Numbered from the stretch's first letter, positions 27,604 through 38,178 are shown. The stretch is DNA of 64,000 bases from Sphingomonas crocodyli (GCF_004005865.1 NZ_SACN01000001.1:124001-188000); one strand, 5' to 3'. Notes: generated by a model not told the origin, from the sequence alone. Numbers and translations: made by a program.

Positions 27604-29751
27604 TCAGGCGCGGCGGAGCATGCGATCGGGCGCGCGGAAGGCGGTGACACCCTCCACATCGAGGATCAGCGCGACGCGGCCGTCGCCCAGGATCGTGGCG
27701 CCTGCCAGCCCTTCGATCTGGCGATAATTGGTCTCCAGGCTCTTGATGACCACCTGCCGCTGATCGCGGATCTCGTCGACCATCAGCACCGCTTGGCCGA
27801 CCGCCTCCGATTCGACGACGATCAGCACGGCCTTGGCCGGATCGACCTGCGCGCCGCCGATGCCGAACTGGTTCGCGACCGACTGAACCGGCAGCCAGGT
27901 GCCGCGCACCGAGATCATCGGCTGGTTGGCGCCGATATATTTGATCTCTTCGGGCTCGGGCTGAACGCTTTCGATGATGTGCGTCAGCGGGATGACATAG
28001 GTTTCGCTGCCGACCGTGACGATCATGCCGTCGAGGATCGCGAGCGTCAGCGGCAATGCCAGCGTGAAGGTCGTGCCCTCGCCGGGGGTCGAGGTGATCG
28101 TGATGCGGCCGCCCAGCGCCTGCACGTTGCGGCGAACCACGTCCATGCCGACGCCGCGGCCCGAAATGTTCGATACGGTCGACGCAGTCGAGAAGCCGGG
28201 CGAGAAGATCAGATTGTCGATCTCCTCATCGCTCAGCCGCGCATCAGGCGCGACCAGACCGCGTTCGATCGCCTTGGCCAGAACGCGCGGACGATCGATG
28301 CCGCGTCCGTCGTCGGATACGCAGATCACGATCCGGCCCGAACGATGTTCGGCGGACAGGCGGATGCGCCCTTCGGCGCTCTTGCCCGCGGCCAGACGCT
28401 CCTCGGGGCTTTCGAGGCCATGATCGATCGCGTTGCGGATCAGGTGGGTCAGCGGCTCGCCGATCCGTTCGACCACGGTCTTGTCGAGTTCGGTCGCCTC
28501 GCCTTCGACTTCGAGGCGGACTTCCTTGCCGGTGGTCGCGGTGACTTCGCGGATGATTCGCGGAACGCGGCTGAACACCGAACGGATCGGCTGCGCGCGG
28601 ATCGACATCGCGCTGTCCTGCAATTCGCGGGTCAGGTGATCGAGGTCGTTGAGTTCGTCGATCTGGGCGAGGCCCGAATTGTGGAGCCGCTGCGCCAGCA
28701 TCGCCTGGGTGATGACGAGTTCGCCGACCAGATTGATCAGCCGATCGAGCTTTTCGAGGTCGACACGGATCGTCGCGGTCATGCCCGGCTGCGCGGCGCC
28801 CTTTTCGGCGACGTCGGCGGGCGCCGGATCGGCCTTGGCCGGTTCGACGGGCGCCACGAAGGGCAGGATGTTGGTGACGGGCGCGGTCTCCGGCTCGGGC
28901 GCGATCGCGACAGCCGGTGCTTCCGCCACGACGGGTTCGGCAACAGTCGGTTCGGCCACCGGCGCGGTCGCCGCCTTGAATTCGAGCAGGCAATCGTCGG
29001 CGACGAATTCGAAGATATCCTCAATATCGCTGCGTGCCACCGTCGCCGGTACATCGACATGCCAGCCGAGATAGGCGCCCGCCGCATCGAAGCGATCGAT
29101 GGTGGGAACCGCGGCCGCATCGACCGCGCGGATGATCCCGCCCATGTCGACCAGTTCGCGGATCAGCAGCAGCGGTTCGCCGCCATGCGCCAGCGCGCCT
29201 TCGCGCGGGCGGACGAACAGGCGGGTCGCGTCGGTGATCTCTTCTTCGGCGGCGTCGCGTTCCCAATTGGCGAAGGGATCCTCGCCGGTGTCGAGATCGC
29301 CCAGAAGGCCGTCGAGGTCGAAGTCGAGCGCGGCGGCAAGCCCCGCATCGTCCGCGACCTCGACGGTGCCCCCTGCCCCGCTCGCGGTCTCCTGAAGTCG
29401 TTGCAGCATGCCCGCATCGTCGGGCGTCGGCTGATCGCCGCGCGCCGCCGCGACATGATCGGCGAGCATGTCGAATGCGGACAGCAGCAGGCCGATCAGC
29501 GACGGCGTCAGCGCATGTTCGCCCTCGCGCAGCTGATCGAGCAAAGTTTCGAAATGGTGGGTGTAGGCCTGGAGCCGTTCGAAGCCGAACGCGCCCGAAC
29601 CGCCCTTGATCGAATGGACTGCGCGGAAGACGGTGTTGACCGTCTCGTCATCCTGCGCCCCGGCCTGGAGCGCGAGCAGACCGGCCTCGGCCTGGCCGAG
29701 CCCTTCGTCGCATTCCTGGAAGAAGATGTCCTGGATTTCCTCCAGCTTCAT
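27604..29751 (-). CDS. cheA: chemotaxis histidine kinase CheA
   Basis: A 715-residue kinase with the normal domain order: Hpt domain with the phosphorylated His46 in VFRAVHSIKGGSGAFGF, a long Ala/Pro-rich linker, dimerisation domain (VDLEKLDRLINLVGELVITQ), a HATPase domain with the N box (HLIRNAIDHGLESPEER) and G boxes (DDGRGID; GRGVGMDVV), and a C-terminal CheW-like regulatory domain (YVIPLTHIIESV to the end). It signals from receptors to CheY and CheB. It overlaps the stop of the STAS gene by 4 nt. Confidence 0.97.
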   Translation of the reverse strand: MKLEEIQDIFFQECDEGLGQAEAGLLALQAGAQDDETVNTVFRAVHSIKGGSGAFGFERLQAYTHHFETLLDQLREGEHALTPSLIGLLLSAFDMLADHVAAARGDQPTPDDAGMLQRLQETASGAGGTVEVADDAGLAAALDFDLDGLLGDLDTGEDPFANWERDAAEEEITDATRLFVRPREGALAHGGEPLLLIRELVDMGGIIRAVDAAAVPTIDRFDAAGAYLGWHVDVPATVARSDIEDIFEFVADDCLLEFKAATAPVAEPTVAEPVVAEAPAVAIAPEPETAPVTNILPFVAPVEPAKADPAPADVAEKGAAQPGMTATIRVDLEKLDRLINLVGELVITQAMLAQRLHNSGLAQIDELNDLDHLTRELQDSAMSIRAQPIRSVFSRVPRIIREVTATTGKEVRLEVEGEATELDKTVVERIGEPLTHLIRNAIDHGLESPEERLAAGKSAEGRIRLSAEHRSGRIVICVSDDGRGIDRPRVLAKAIERGLVAPDARLSDEEIDNLIFSPGFSTASTVSNISGRGVGMDVVRRNVQALGGRITITSTPGEGTTFTLALPLTLAILDGMIVTVGSETYVIPLTHIIESVQPEPEEIKYIGANQPMISVRGTWLPVQSVANQFGIGGAQVDPAKAVLIVVESEAVGQAVLMVDEIRDQRQVVIKSLETNYRQIEGLAGATILGDGRVALILDVEGVTAFRAPDRMLRRA

Positions 29752-30041
29752 CGCGCGTCTCCGCCTGTGCCATCGGCCGCGAACAGCATGTCGGACATGC
29801 CCGCCAACCGTGCCGCGGCCTCGACCGCGCCCCCGGCGCCGCTCAGCGACAGCGCCACCCCCGTTTCACGGCCCGTGCGAACCGCGCTCATCAACAATTG
29901 CAGCCCGGCCTGACCGATCTGTTCCACCGCATCGCACACGATCTCTACGGGCACGCCGGCCTCGAAGGCCGCGCGCAGCGGCTCGATCTGGTCGACGACC
30001 GCCTGTCGGTCGATCGTCTGGGGAAGGATGATCCGCGTCAT
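29748..30041 (-). CDS. STAS-domain protein in the chemotaxis operon
   Basis: A 97-residue single STAS domain starting MTRIILPQTIDRQAVVDQIE. The usual phospho-serine region is replaced by EQIGQAGLQLLMSA, with Ala before GL, so regulation by serine phosphorylation is unlikely. STAS proteins of this type sit in chemotaxis operons of several proteobacteria and are thought to be scaffold or localisation factors; that role is not shown here. It ends inside the start of cheA and follows the 463-aa receptor by 14 nt. Confidence 0.85.
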   Translation of the reverse strand: MTRIILPQTIDRQAVVDQIEPLRAAFEAGVPVEIVCDAVEQIGQAGLQLLMSAVRTGRETGVALSLSGAGGAVEAAARLAGMSDMLFAADGTGGDAR

Positions 30042-30055
30042 GGCCGGCTCTCCGT

Positions 30056-31447
30056 TCAGAACTCGCTCCAGTCCTCGTCGCTCGGCTCGACCGCGCGGGC
30101 GAGGTTGCCCTGCACGCCGAACGAAGCGGCCGGACGGGCGCTGCGGCGCGGCGCGGCGAACGGCTCGGGCGCGGTGAAGGCCGCCCCCGGATCGTTGCGC
30201 GTGCCGATCAGATTGCCGAGCGTCGCCGCCTCGTCGCGCAGGCTGCGCGCGGCGGCGCTGCACTGTTCGACCATCGCGGCATTCTGCTGCGTCATCTTGT
30301 CCATGTCGCCGACGACGCCGTTGACCTGCTGCAGATTGCCCGCCTGCGTTTCCGCGGCTGCCGAAATCTGCGCGACCAGGGTCGCGATCTCGGCGACGCG
30401 GGTGACGATCCGGTCGAGCGCCTGCCCGGTCTGGCCGACCAACTGCACCCCGGTTTCGACCTGTGCCGAGCTGGCGGCGATCAGTTCCTTGATGTCCTTG
30501 GCGGCATCGGCCGAACGCTGCGCCAGAGCACGCACTTCGTTGGCGACGACGGCAAAGCCCTTGCCCGCATCGCCCGCACGCGCCGCTTCGACGCCCGCAT
30601 TGAGCGCGAGCAGGTTGGTCTGGAACGCGATGCCGTCGATCAGGGTCACGATCTGGCCGATTTCGGCCGACGACTTTTCGATCCCGGCCATCGCCGACAC
30701 CGCGTCGCGGACGATGCGGCCGCCCGCCTCGGCATCGCGATGCGCTTCGCCGACCGACTGGTTGACGTGGGCGGCGCCCTGCGCGGTTTCGCGAACGGTG
30801 GTGGTGATGTCGGCCATCGCGGCGGCGGTCTGCTCGAGGCTCGACGCCTGCTGTTCGGTGCGGCGGGCGAGGTCGTCCGACGCCTGGGCGATTTCGCCAG
30901 CGCCGGTGATGATGCCCGACGAGACTCGCGCGACGCGGCTCAGCAATTCGCCAAGCTGCATGTCCGCGCGGTTGAAATCGAGACGAAGCGGCTCATAGCC
31001 GTCGCCGAAGGGGGTGGTGATCGGCTGTCCGGCGCGGCCTTCGGCAAGGCGCTTGAGCCCTTCGCCGACCGAGGCGATCGCCGCGTGCAGCGCCTTCTGG
31101 CCCGCATCGCGATCGGCGACCATGTCGTCACCCAGGTTGCGGATGTGGAGCATCGCGCGGTTGATTCGGCCGACACAGTCGGCGCGATCGATGTAGAGTT
31201 CGGGCATCTTGCCGCCATCGTCGATGAAGCGTTCGACGCTGATGGTCAGGTCCGCGATCGGCGCGCCGATCAGGCGGCCGGCGGCATAAGCGCCGACGCT
31301 GCCCACAGCGACCAGCACCAGCGCGACATAACCCGCAGCACCCGGCGCGACGAACGCGGTCAGCGCGCTCACGGCCAGCATCGCGACGAAGATCGCCCCT
31401 ACGACGCGCACCTTCTTTTCGAAGGACAGGCTGTTGAACCAGGTCAT
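30056..31447 (-). CDS. methyl-accepting chemotaxis protein without a large periplasmic domain
   Basis: A 463-residue chemoreceptor. Two TM segments come close together at residues about 15-36 and 39-60, leaving almost no periplasmic sensor; a short HAMP-like region then leads to the cytoplasmic signalling domain with the conserved hairpin tip [20 protein letters not shown] and [20 protein letters not shown]. The protein ends PSDEDWSEF, a C-terminal pentapeptide resembling CheR/CheB docking tails. It probably senses a cytoplasmic or membrane-linked signal, or partners the second receptor. Confidence 0.93.
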   Translation of the reverse strand: MTWFNSLSFEKKVRVVGAIFVAMLAVSALTAFVAPGAAGYVALVLVAVGSVGAYAAGRLIGAPIADLTISVERFIDDGGKMPELYIDRADCVGRINRAMLHIRNLGDDMVADRDAGQKALHAAIASVGEGLKRLAEGRAGQPITTPFGDGYEPLRLDFNRADMQLGELLSRVARVSSGIITGAGEIAQASDDLARRTEQQASSLEQTAAAMADITTTVRETAQGAAHVNQSVGEAHRDAEAGGRIVRDAVSAMAGIEKSSAEIGQIVTLIDGIAFQTNLLALNAGVEAARAGDAGKGFAVVANEVRALAQRSADAAKDIKELIAASSAQVETGVQLVGQTGQALDRIVTRVAEIATLVAQISAAAETQAGNLQQVNGVVGDMDKMTQQNAAMVEQCSAAARSLRDEAATLGNLIGTRNDPGAAFTAPEPFAAPRRSARPAASFGVQGNLARAVEPSDEDWSEF

Positions 31448-31517
31448 GGAGACTCCTCGTGCGATATCGGTGCGCAGCTTGGCCGAAATATGGATAATGA
31501 AGCGTTAAGAGGGGCGA

Positions 31518-33359
31518 TCAGAACTCGGCCCAGTCATCCTCAGCGGTGTCGAACTTCAGCGCGAGATTGCCGTGGACGGCGCGCGCACCGGCAACGGGTG
31601 CCGGCGAAGGCGCGCGCATCCGATCCATGCCAAGGCGGAAACGACCGACCAAAGCGGCCAGGCGATCCGCCTCACCATGCAGGCTGCGCGCGGCGGCGGT
31701 CGATTCCTCGACCATCGCGGCATTTTGCTGCGTGGTGCGGTCCATTTCGGTGACCGCGACGTTGACCTGTTCGATGCTCGACGCCTGCGCGACGGTCGCC
31801 TCGCTGATGCCGGCGGCCAGCTGGTTGATCTCGGCAATGCGGCCAAGGATGCGATCGAGCGCCTCACCGGTCTGGCCGACCAGCTTCACGCCGCCTTCGA
31901 CCTGTTCGCCGGCCTTGCCGATCAGATCCTTGATCTCGCTCGCCGCATCGGCCGAACGCTGCGCGAGAGCGCGGACTTCGTTCGCGACGACGGCAAAGCC
32001 CTTGCCCGCATCGCCCGCACGCGCCGCCTCGACGCCCGCATTGAGCGCGAGCAAATTGGTCTGGAAGGCGATGCCATCGATCATCGTGACGATCTGGCCG
32101 ATCTGGCTCGACGAGGCGGCGATGCCGTCCATCGCCGTGATCGCCTGACGGACGATGCGGCCGCCTTCCGCCGCATCGCCATGCGCGATGCCGACAAGCT
32201 GGTTGACCTGTTCGGCGCTGCGGGCCGAACCCTGCACCGACACCGTGACCTGATCCATCGCCGCGGCCGATTCTTCCAGGCTGGCCGCCTGCTGCTCGGT
32301 CCGGCGCGACAGATCGTCGGACGCCGCGCTGATCTGCTGCGCGCCGCTGCCGATGCCGTTGGTCGCTTCATCGATCTGGCGCATCGCTTCGAGCAGTTCG
32401 CCGACCGCATCGTTGAAATCGTCGCGCAGGCGCAGATAGGCGTCGCCCACCGGCTCGTCGATCGACACGGTCAGGTCGCGTTCGGCGAGACGGCCCAGCG
32501 CACCGCTGACCAGACCGACGACGCGCGCCTGCTCGGCCTCGGCCTCGGCCTTGGCCGCCTCGACCTCGCCCTTGGTGACCGATGCTGCGCGGAAGACTTC
32601 GAGCGCGCGGGCCATCGTGCCCAGTTCGTCATTGCGGGTGTAGCCGGGGATGCCGCTCTGGTCGTCGCCCCTGGCGAGCTTCGACATGCGATCGGTCAAC
32701 CGCGCCAGCGGGTTCACGATGCCGAGCCGCGCGATCACATAACCGAACACCGTGAACAGCACGACCGCAATGCCCCAGCAGGCGAGCACGACGTAGAGCG
32801 TGCGATGCGCGTCGGCCTCCAGCGCCTCGGTGCGATCGGTGACGCCGGCTTCGAGTCGATCGTTGAGATTGGCGATCGAATCCGAAAGATCGGCAAGCTT
32901 GAGATCGACCTGTGCCAGCTTGCGGCGCGCCGCATCGTCATTGTCGGTCGCGCTGTCGGTGACGGCGGCCTGATTGAGTGTGTTGATCGCGTCGAGCTGG
33001 GTGCGGATCGGGGCGACATCGCCCGCGATCGACGGATTGAGCTTCGCCGCCTTGTCGAGCGCCTCGACCGCGTCATTATAGCCGAAGCGGCTCATCGAAC
33101 GCGCAATCTTCGCCTGCGTATCGCCCGCCGGATAAGCCATTGCGCGATAAGCGGCATAGACCATCTCCACCGCCGCGCGATTCGCCACGCCCATCTGGAC
33201 GACGGCGGGATATTCCTTCGCGCTCAGTTCCGAATAGTCGCTCGACAGCGTGGTCAGGCGCCAGCACGCGATCGCGGTGATCACGGTCGACGTGATCGAC
33301 ATCATCGCCATCACCATGCCGATCTTGGCGGTGACGCTGGTGTGGGTGAGCAGGCGCAT
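31518..33359 (-). CDS. methyl-accepting chemotaxis protein with a 4HB-type sensor
   Basis: A 613-residue chemoreceptor. TM1 is at about residues 13-33 and TM2 at about 187-211 ([20 protein letters not shown]), enclosing a helical 4HB_MCP-type periplasmic ligand domain with [25 protein letters not shown] linker and the cytoplasmic hairpin [20 protein letters not shown] with [20 protein letters not shown] follow. It ends TAEDDWAEF, a tail like that of the other receptor. It is the first gene of the operon; the promoter should lie in 33360-33553. Confidence 0.94.
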   Translation of the reverse strand: MRLLTHTSVTAKIGMVMAMMSITSTVITAIACWRLTTLSSDYSELSAKEYPAVVQMGVANRAAVEMVYAAYRAMAYPAGDTQAKIARSMSRFGYNDAVEALDKAAKLNPSIAGDVAPIRTQLDAINTLNQAAVTDSATDNDDAARRKLAQVDLKLADLSDSIANLNDRLEAGVTDRTEALEADAHRTLYVVLACWGIAVVLFTVFGYVIARLGIVNPLARLTDRMSKLARGDDQSGIPGYTRNDELGTMARALEVFRAASVTKGEVEAAKAEAEAEQARVVGLVSGALGRLAERDLTVSIDEPVGDAYLRLRDDFNDAVGELLEAMRQIDEATNGIGSGAQQISAASDDLSRRTEQQAASLEESAAAMDQVTVSVQGSARSAEQVNQLVGIAHGDAAEGGRIVRQAITAMDGIAASSSQIGQIVTMIDGIAFQTNLLALNAGVEAARAGDAGKGFAVVANEVRALAQRSADAASEIKDLIGKAGEQVEGGVKLVGQTGEALDRILGRIAEINQLAAGISEATVAQASSIEQVNVAVTEMDRTTQQNAAMVEESTAAARSLHGEADRLAALVGRFRLGMDRMRAPSPAPVAGARAVHGNLALKFDTAEDDWAEF

Positions 33360-33553
33360 TCTGGTCCTCGCAGGCGATTCTGGTCTTGTCCGCCGCGAGG
33401 ATGCCGATGCTTCCTGAAGAAATGGTTAGCCACGCGTTCACCACGAAAGACGCCCGGAATAGGACATTTTCGCCGCGATTTACGCCAATTATGTCATAGG
33501 ATTAGGTAATAGCCCTGCGCGCGACGCGCGGTCCGCGCGGTTATGATGCCGGC

Positions 33554-33970
33554 ATGGACTCACCCGCCCGCATCCTGATTGTCGAGGACGACGAATCGGT
33601 CCGGCTCAGCCTGTCGCTGCTGCTGGAAACCTTCGGCCTGAACGTGGTCGCCGTCGGCAGCGGCACCGAGGCGATGGGCGAGATGGGGCGCCGCTTCGAC
33701 ATCTTCCTGATCGACATGGGCCTGCCCGACATGGACGGCGCGACGCTGGCGCTGCGGCTGCGCCGGATCGCGCCGGCAACGCCTGCGATCATCATGTCGG
33801 CCGACCATGATCGCCTGCGCACCGCGGCGCCCGTCGCGGTCTGCCTGCTCGACAAGCCGGTCAACGCGCAGGCGATGACGCGCGCGATTCGCACCGCCGC
33901 GCCGCACATGCTGATGATGCCCACCGCCGGCGCGCCTGTCGCCGACGGGTGGAGGCCGCCCGCCGTTTAA
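33554..33970 (+). CDS. single-domain response regulator
   Basis: A 138-residue CheY-like receiver with no output domain. The acidic pocket is in LIVEDDESVRLS, the phospho-acceptor is D54 in FLIDMGLPDMDG, S82 is in IIMSADHD and K101 in LLDKPV. The last 30 residues are Pro/Ala-rich and probably disordered. It is divergent from the chemotaxis operon across 194 bp, so it may be its second, diffusible output or belong to another histidine kinase. The stop shares bases with the stop of the convergent DEAD-box gene. Confidence 0.9.
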   Translation: MDSPARILIVEDDESVRLSLSLLLETFGLNVVAVGSGTEAMGEMGRRFDIFLIDMGLPDMDGATLALRLRRIAPATPAIIMSADHDRLRTAAPVAVCLLDKPVNAQAMTRAIRTAAPHMLMMPTAGAPVADGWRPPAV

Positions 33971-35664
33971 GAACGGCGGCGGGGCGGGCCGCGATGGGGG
34001 CCGCGCGGCGGACCGCGACGTTCGCCGGTCGGCCGCGCCTGATAGGGACGGCGGCCACGATCGGCGGGGGGCGGTGCATCGCCGGCCGCCTCGATCGCCA
34101 CGCCGTCGCCATCCTCGGCCGTGCGGCGCACCGCATCCTTGAACTTGGCGGCCAGCGCGCTCGGCACTTCGAAGCGGGTCTCGTCGGCGAAGATGCGGAT
34201 CGATCCGATGTCGCGCTTCGTCAGATGCCCGCGACGGCACAGCAGCGGCAGCAGCCAGCGCGGATCGGCATTGTCGTTGCGGCCGATATTGATGCGGAAC
34301 CAGACGGCTTCCTCGAAGCCCGGACGCGCCACCTGCTCGCGCTCGCGCGGGGCGGGGGCCGAATCGATCAGATCCTCGGGCGCAGGCAGGCTCTGGCGAT
34401 GCGCGCGGATGAACGCCGCGGCGATATCCTCGGCCGAGCGCATCTCCAGCAGCTTCGCCGCCGCTTCCCGATCCTCGTCACCGATCTCGACCGAGGCGAG
34501 GCTTTCGATCAGCCGCTCCTGATCGCGTGCCAGAATCTGTTCGGCGCTGGGCACCGATTCCCACGTCGCCTGCACGTTCGCGGCGCGCAGCAGGCGTTCG
34601 GCGTGGCGACGGCGCTGATAGGGGGCGATCAGGACGCAGGTGCCCTTCTTGCCTGCGCGGCCGGTGCGGCCCGAACGGTGCTGCAGCGTTTCCGGGTTGA
34701 TCGGCAGTTCGGCGTGGATGACGAGTTCGAGGCCCGGCAGATCGATGCCGCGCGCGGCCACGTCGGTCGCGATACAGACGCGGGCGCGGCGGTCGCGTAG
34801 CGCCTGCAGCGCATGGTTACGCTCGTTCTGGCTGAGTTCGCCCGACAGCGTCACCGCCGAAAAGCCGCGCTCGGTCAGCGTCGCCGACAAGCGGCGGACA
34901 TTTTCGCGGGTCGCGCAGAACACCATCGCGCCTTTGGCTTCGTGGAAGCGCAGGACGTTGACGACGGCGTTCTGAATGTCGGCCGGGGCGACCGCCATCG
35001 CGCGATAGTCGATATCGGCATGGCTTTCACGCTCGCTGGTCGTCTGGATGCGCAGCGCGTCGCGCTGATAACGCTTGGCGAGCATCGCGATCGGCTTGGG
35101 CATCGTCGCGGAGAACAGCAAAGTGCGGCGCTCGGGCGGAGTGAGATCGAGGATTTCCTCGAGATCCTCGCGGAACCCCAGGTCGAGCATTTCGTCCGCT
35201 TCGTCGAGAACGACGGCGCGCAGGGAGCCCGGCTGCAGGTTCCCGCGTTCCAGATGGTCCTTCAGGCGCCCCGGCGTGCCGACGACGATGTGGCAACCAT
35301 AGGAGAGATTGCGCTGTTCGACCCGGATATTCATGCCGCCGACGCAGCTTGCGACACGCGCGCCCAGCTTCGCGTAGAGCCACTGAAGCTCGCGCTGAAC
35401 CTGGAGCGCAAGTTCGCGAGTCGGCGCGATGACGAGGGCGAGCGGTTCACCGGCGCGCGGCAAATGCTCCTCGCCGCCCAGCAGCGTATCGGCCATCGCA
35501 AGGCCATAAGCGACGGTCTTGCCGGAGCCGGTCTGCGCGGAGACGAGAAGGTCGCGACCGATCGCTTCCTCCGTGATCACGGCGGCCTGGACGGGCGTGG
35601 GCGCGGTATATCCACGCTCGGTAATTGCCTCCGCGACGGGCCGCGGCAGGGAAGAAAATGGCAT
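33967..35664 (-). CDS. DEAD-box RNA helicase with DbpA-type RNA-binding domain
   Basis: A 565-residue DEAD-box helicase. All motifs are visible: Q/motif region RGYTAPTPVQAAVI, Walker A SAQTGSGKTVAYG, motif II VVLDEADEMLD, SAT (LLFSATMPKP), and the C-terminal helicase motifs IATDVAARGID and HRSGRTGRAGKKG. A DbpA/CsdA-like RNA-binding domain (WFRINIGRNDNADPRWLLPL and following) and an Arg/Gly/Pro-rich tail end the protein. Likely roles are ribosome assembly and cold-shock RNA remodelling, as for CsdA/DeaD. The start is an ATG at 35664. Confidence 0.95.
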   Translation of the reverse strand: MPFSSLPRPVAEAITERGYTAPTPVQAAVITEEAIGRDLLVSAQTGSGKTVAYGLAMADTLLGGEEHLPRAGEPLALVIAPTRELALQVQRELQWLYAKLGARVASCVGGMNIRVEQRNLSYGCHIVVGTPGRLKDHLERGNLQPGSLRAVVLDEADEMLDLGFREDLEEILDLTPPERRTLLFSATMPKPIAMLAKRYQRDALRIQTTSERESHADIDYRAMAVAPADIQNAVVNVLRFHEAKGAMVFCATRENVRRLSATLTERGFSAVTLSGELSQNERNHALQALRDRRARVCIATDVAARGIDLPGLELVIHAELPINPETLQHRSGRTGRAGKKGTCVLIAPYQRRRHAERLLRAANVQATWESVPSAEQILARDQERLIESLASVEIGDEDREAAAKLLEMRSAEDIAAAFIRAHRQSLPAPEDLIDSAPAPREREQVARPGFEEAVWFRINIGRNDNADPRWLLPLLCRRGHLTKRDIGSIRIFADETRFEVPSALAAKFKDAVRRTAEDGDGVAIEAAGDAPPPADRGRRPYQARPTGERRGPPRGPHRGPPRRRS

Positions 35665-35837
35665 CGAAGTTCCGATATCTGGATGGCGAGCGCCCTGTGG
35701 CGCACCGGCTCTGATCGCGGCGCTATAGTCGCGGATCGCCCGAAAAGCCAGCGGGCGTTTGGCCGTGCGCCCGACGCGATGAGCCGTGACGCATACGAAA
35801 GGATGACAGCTTCGGTTCAGGCGGCGGAATTAAGGTC

Positions 35838-36995
35838 ATGAGGATGGACGCCATCCCGCTGCCCGACTGGACCAAGAAGCGCACGCCGATGCCGGCCGTG
35901 TCCGACGCGATCGGCCTGTCGCGGCTGATCTGCATCTTGGGCGTGGTCTATGTCCACGCCTGGACGGGGATTGGCGGCGACGAAATGGCCCGCCAGGCCG
36001 GGTCCGGGCAAGACGTGCTGCGCTGGTCGGTCGTCGAGCTGTTCGGGCGCAGCGCGGTGCCGCTGCTCAGCGTCATTTCGGGCTGGCTGGTCGCGAAGTC
36101 GGTAACGAAGCGCGGCTACGGCACCTTCGTGGGCGGCAAGACGCGCGCGATCCTGCTGCCGATGCTTCTGTGGAACGCGATCGCGATCGTGCTGGTGGTC
36201 GGTGCCGGCGCACTTCGCATCGTGCCGGCGCCGTTGCTGGGCGATCTGCGCTGGGTGCTCGACAACATGCTCGAACTCACCCGCGCGGGCGACATCAACG
36301 TCCAGATGGGATTCTTGCGCGATCTGTTCCTGTGCATGCTGATCGCGCCCGTCATCGCCCGCTGGCCGACAAGCGCGCTGGCGAGCGTCGCGGTGCTGAG
36401 CGGCATCTACATGATCTCCGAGTTTAACGCGCCGATCCTGCTGCGCCCGTCGATCCTGATGTTCTTCACGCTAGGGATCATCGCGCGCCGCCACGGCTGG
36501 GCCGAACGACTCGCGATCCTGCCGTGGTGGCAGGCGGTCTTGCCCTTCGCGATCCTGGTCGTGCCCAAGACTCTCTTGTCGATCTGGGGCCACGGATCGG
36601 CCGATTATCACCGCTTCCTGCTCGCCTCGACCGACCTCGCGCTGCGTGCGGCGGCGGCGCTGCTCGTCTGGCGCTGCGCGATCGCGCTGGCACAGACCGC
36701 AGCCGGGCGCCGCGCGCTCGTCCTCGAACGCTACGCCTTCTTCCTGTTCTGCTCGCACCTGATCTTCATGTGGCTGATCGGCCCCGCGATCGGCGATCTG
36801 ACCGGGACGATGGGCAGCCGCTGGTGGCCCGCCTACTTCCTGCTGCAGCCTTTGCTGGCCTTGGGCTTCGCGATCGGGCTGGCGCAGGCGATCCTCGCGA
36901 TCTCGCCCAAGGCGGCGGAGATGCTGAGCGGCGGCCGCCTCGGCAAGCGTCAGGCGGCCTCGCCCGCCGCCCGCCCGCTCGCCCAGGCCCACTGA
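35838..36995 (+). CDS. acyltransferase family 3 membrane protein (OafA-like)
   Basis: A protein of about 385 residues with around ten TM segments and the acyltransferase-3 opening AIGLSRLICILGVVYVHAWT, where the conserved Arg and His of the family active site are visible. Members O-acetylate sugars of LPS, exopolysaccharide or antibiotics. The ATG at 35838 is taken; it keeps all TM segments. Its last 46 nt overlap the end of the convergent flavoprotein gene on the other strand, with both reading frames intact. Confidence 0.88.
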   Translation: MRMDAIPLPDWTKKRTPMPAVSDAIGLSRLICILGVVYVHAWTGIGGDEMARQAGSGQDVLRWSVVELFGRSAVPLLSVISGWLVAKSVTKRGYGTFVGGKTRAILLPMLLWNAIAIVLVVGAGALRIVPAPLLGDLRWVLDNMLELTRAGDINVQMGFLRDLFLCMLIAPVIARWPTSALASVAVLSGIYMISEFNAPILLRPSILMFFTLGIIARRHGWAERLAILPWWQAVLPFAILVVPKTLLSIWGHGSADYHRFLLASTDLALRAAAALLVWRCAIALAQTAAGRRALVLERYAFFLFCSHLIFMWLIGPAIGDLTGTMGSRWWPAYFLLQPLLALGFAIGLAQAILAISPKAAEMLSGGRLGKRQAASPAARPLAQAH

Positions 36996-38122
36996 AAATT
37001 ATAGCCGCCGAGCCAGCCGGTCACGTCGACCGCCTCGCCGATGAAGTGCAACCCCGGCACCTTCTTTGCCACCAGGCTCTTCTGATCGAGGCCGTCGGTC
37101 GAAACCCCGCCGATCGTCACCTCGGCCTTGGCAAAGCCTTCCGATCCTGACGGCGTGAAGCGCCAGGCCTTGAGGCGGCGGCCAGCTTCGGCGAGCGCCT
37201 GATCCTTCAAGCCCGCCATCGTCCCCGTCAGCGCCAGCCGCGCCGACAGCGCATCGGCGAGGCGATCGGGAAACAGATCGCGCAGCACCGTGCGGAACTC
37301 GGCCTTGGGGCGCGCCGCCTTGGCATCGACCAGCATCGTCGCCGGAACATCGGGTAGCAGATCGAGCGCGATTTCCCCGCCATTGCGCCAATAGCTGCTG
37401 ATCTGCAGGATCGCCGGGCCGGAAAGCCCGCGATGCGTGAACAGCGCCGCCTCGCGAAAACTCGCCTTGCCGGCCGACGCGACGACATCGAGCGACACGC
37501 CCGACAATTCCTCGAACAGCCGATCGTCGGCACCCAAAGTCAGCGGCACCAGCGCCGGGCGCGGCTCGACCACCTTCAAACCGAACTGGCGCGCGACATC
37601 ATAGGCAAAGCCGGTCGCGCCCATCTTGGGAATCGAGGGGCCGCCCGTCGCGATCACCAGCGATGGCGCGGAGACATCGCCGTTCGGTGTCTCGATGCGA
37701 TACGTACCATCGGCATGCGCGATCCCCGCAATCCGGGTCAGCAACCGCGTTTCGACGCCGCCTTTGGCGCATTCCTCCTCGAGCATCGCGACGATCTGCT
37801 TAGCCGATCCGTCACAGAACAATTGGCCGAGCGTCTTTTCGTGCCAGGCGATCCCATAGGCATCGACCATCGCGATGAAGTCGGCCGGGCGATAGCGCCC
37901 CAGCGCCGACTTGGCGAAATGCGGATTGGCCGACAGATAGCGGTCGGCCATCCCGCCATTGACGTTGGTGAAGTTGCAGCGCCCGCCGCCCGAAATCAGG
38001 ATCTTCGCCCCGGCCCGATCCAGATGATCGAGCAGCAATACCCGCCGCCCGCGCTGCCCCGCGGTCGCGGCGCACATCATGCCGGCGGCGCCGGCGCCGA
38101 TGATGATGATGTCGTGGGTCAT
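36950..38122 (-). CDS. NAD(P)/FAD-dependent oxidoreductase, HI0933/YhiN-like
   Basis: A 390-residue flavoprotein. The N-terminal FAD site DIIIIGAGAAGMMCAATAGQ and the family motif ILISGGGRCNFTNVNG with KTLGQLFCDGSAKQIVAMLE are visible, and the C-terminal GVSTDGLDQKSL and LHFIGEAVDVTGWLGGYNFQ with the terminal WASGRAAGE match the HI0933-like family. Its natural reaction is not established; tRNA- or quinone-related roles have been proposed for family members. It is convergent with the acyltransferase gene (46-nt overlap). Confidence 0.92.
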   Translation of the reverse strand: MTHDIIIIGAGAAGMMCAATAGQRGRRVLLLDHLDRAGAKILISGGGRCNFTNVNGGMADRYLSANPHFAKSALGRYRPADFIAMVDAYGIAWHEKTLGQLFCDGSAKQIVAMLEEECAKGGVETRLLTRIAGIAHADGTYRIETPNGDVSAPSLVIATGGPSIPKMGATGFAYDVARQFGLKVVEPRPALVPLTLGADDRLFEELSGVSLDVVASAGKASFREAALFTHRGLSGPAILQISSYWRNGGEIALDLLPDVPATMLVDAKAARPKAEFRTVLRDLFPDRLADALSARLALTGTMAGLKDQALAEAGRRLKAWRFTPSGSEGFAKAEVTIGGVSTDGLDQKSLVAKKVPGLHFIGEAVDVTGWLGGYNFQWAWASGRAAGEAA

Positions 38123-38178
38123 TCTCGCCGCGGCTGAGTTGGGTTTCGGTGCGAAGGCTGCTATCGGCCGCCGCCATC

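Noticed and set aside
27577..29913. 778-codon plus-strand open frame opposite cheA
   Set aside because: A shadow of cheA, whose domains are all intact.
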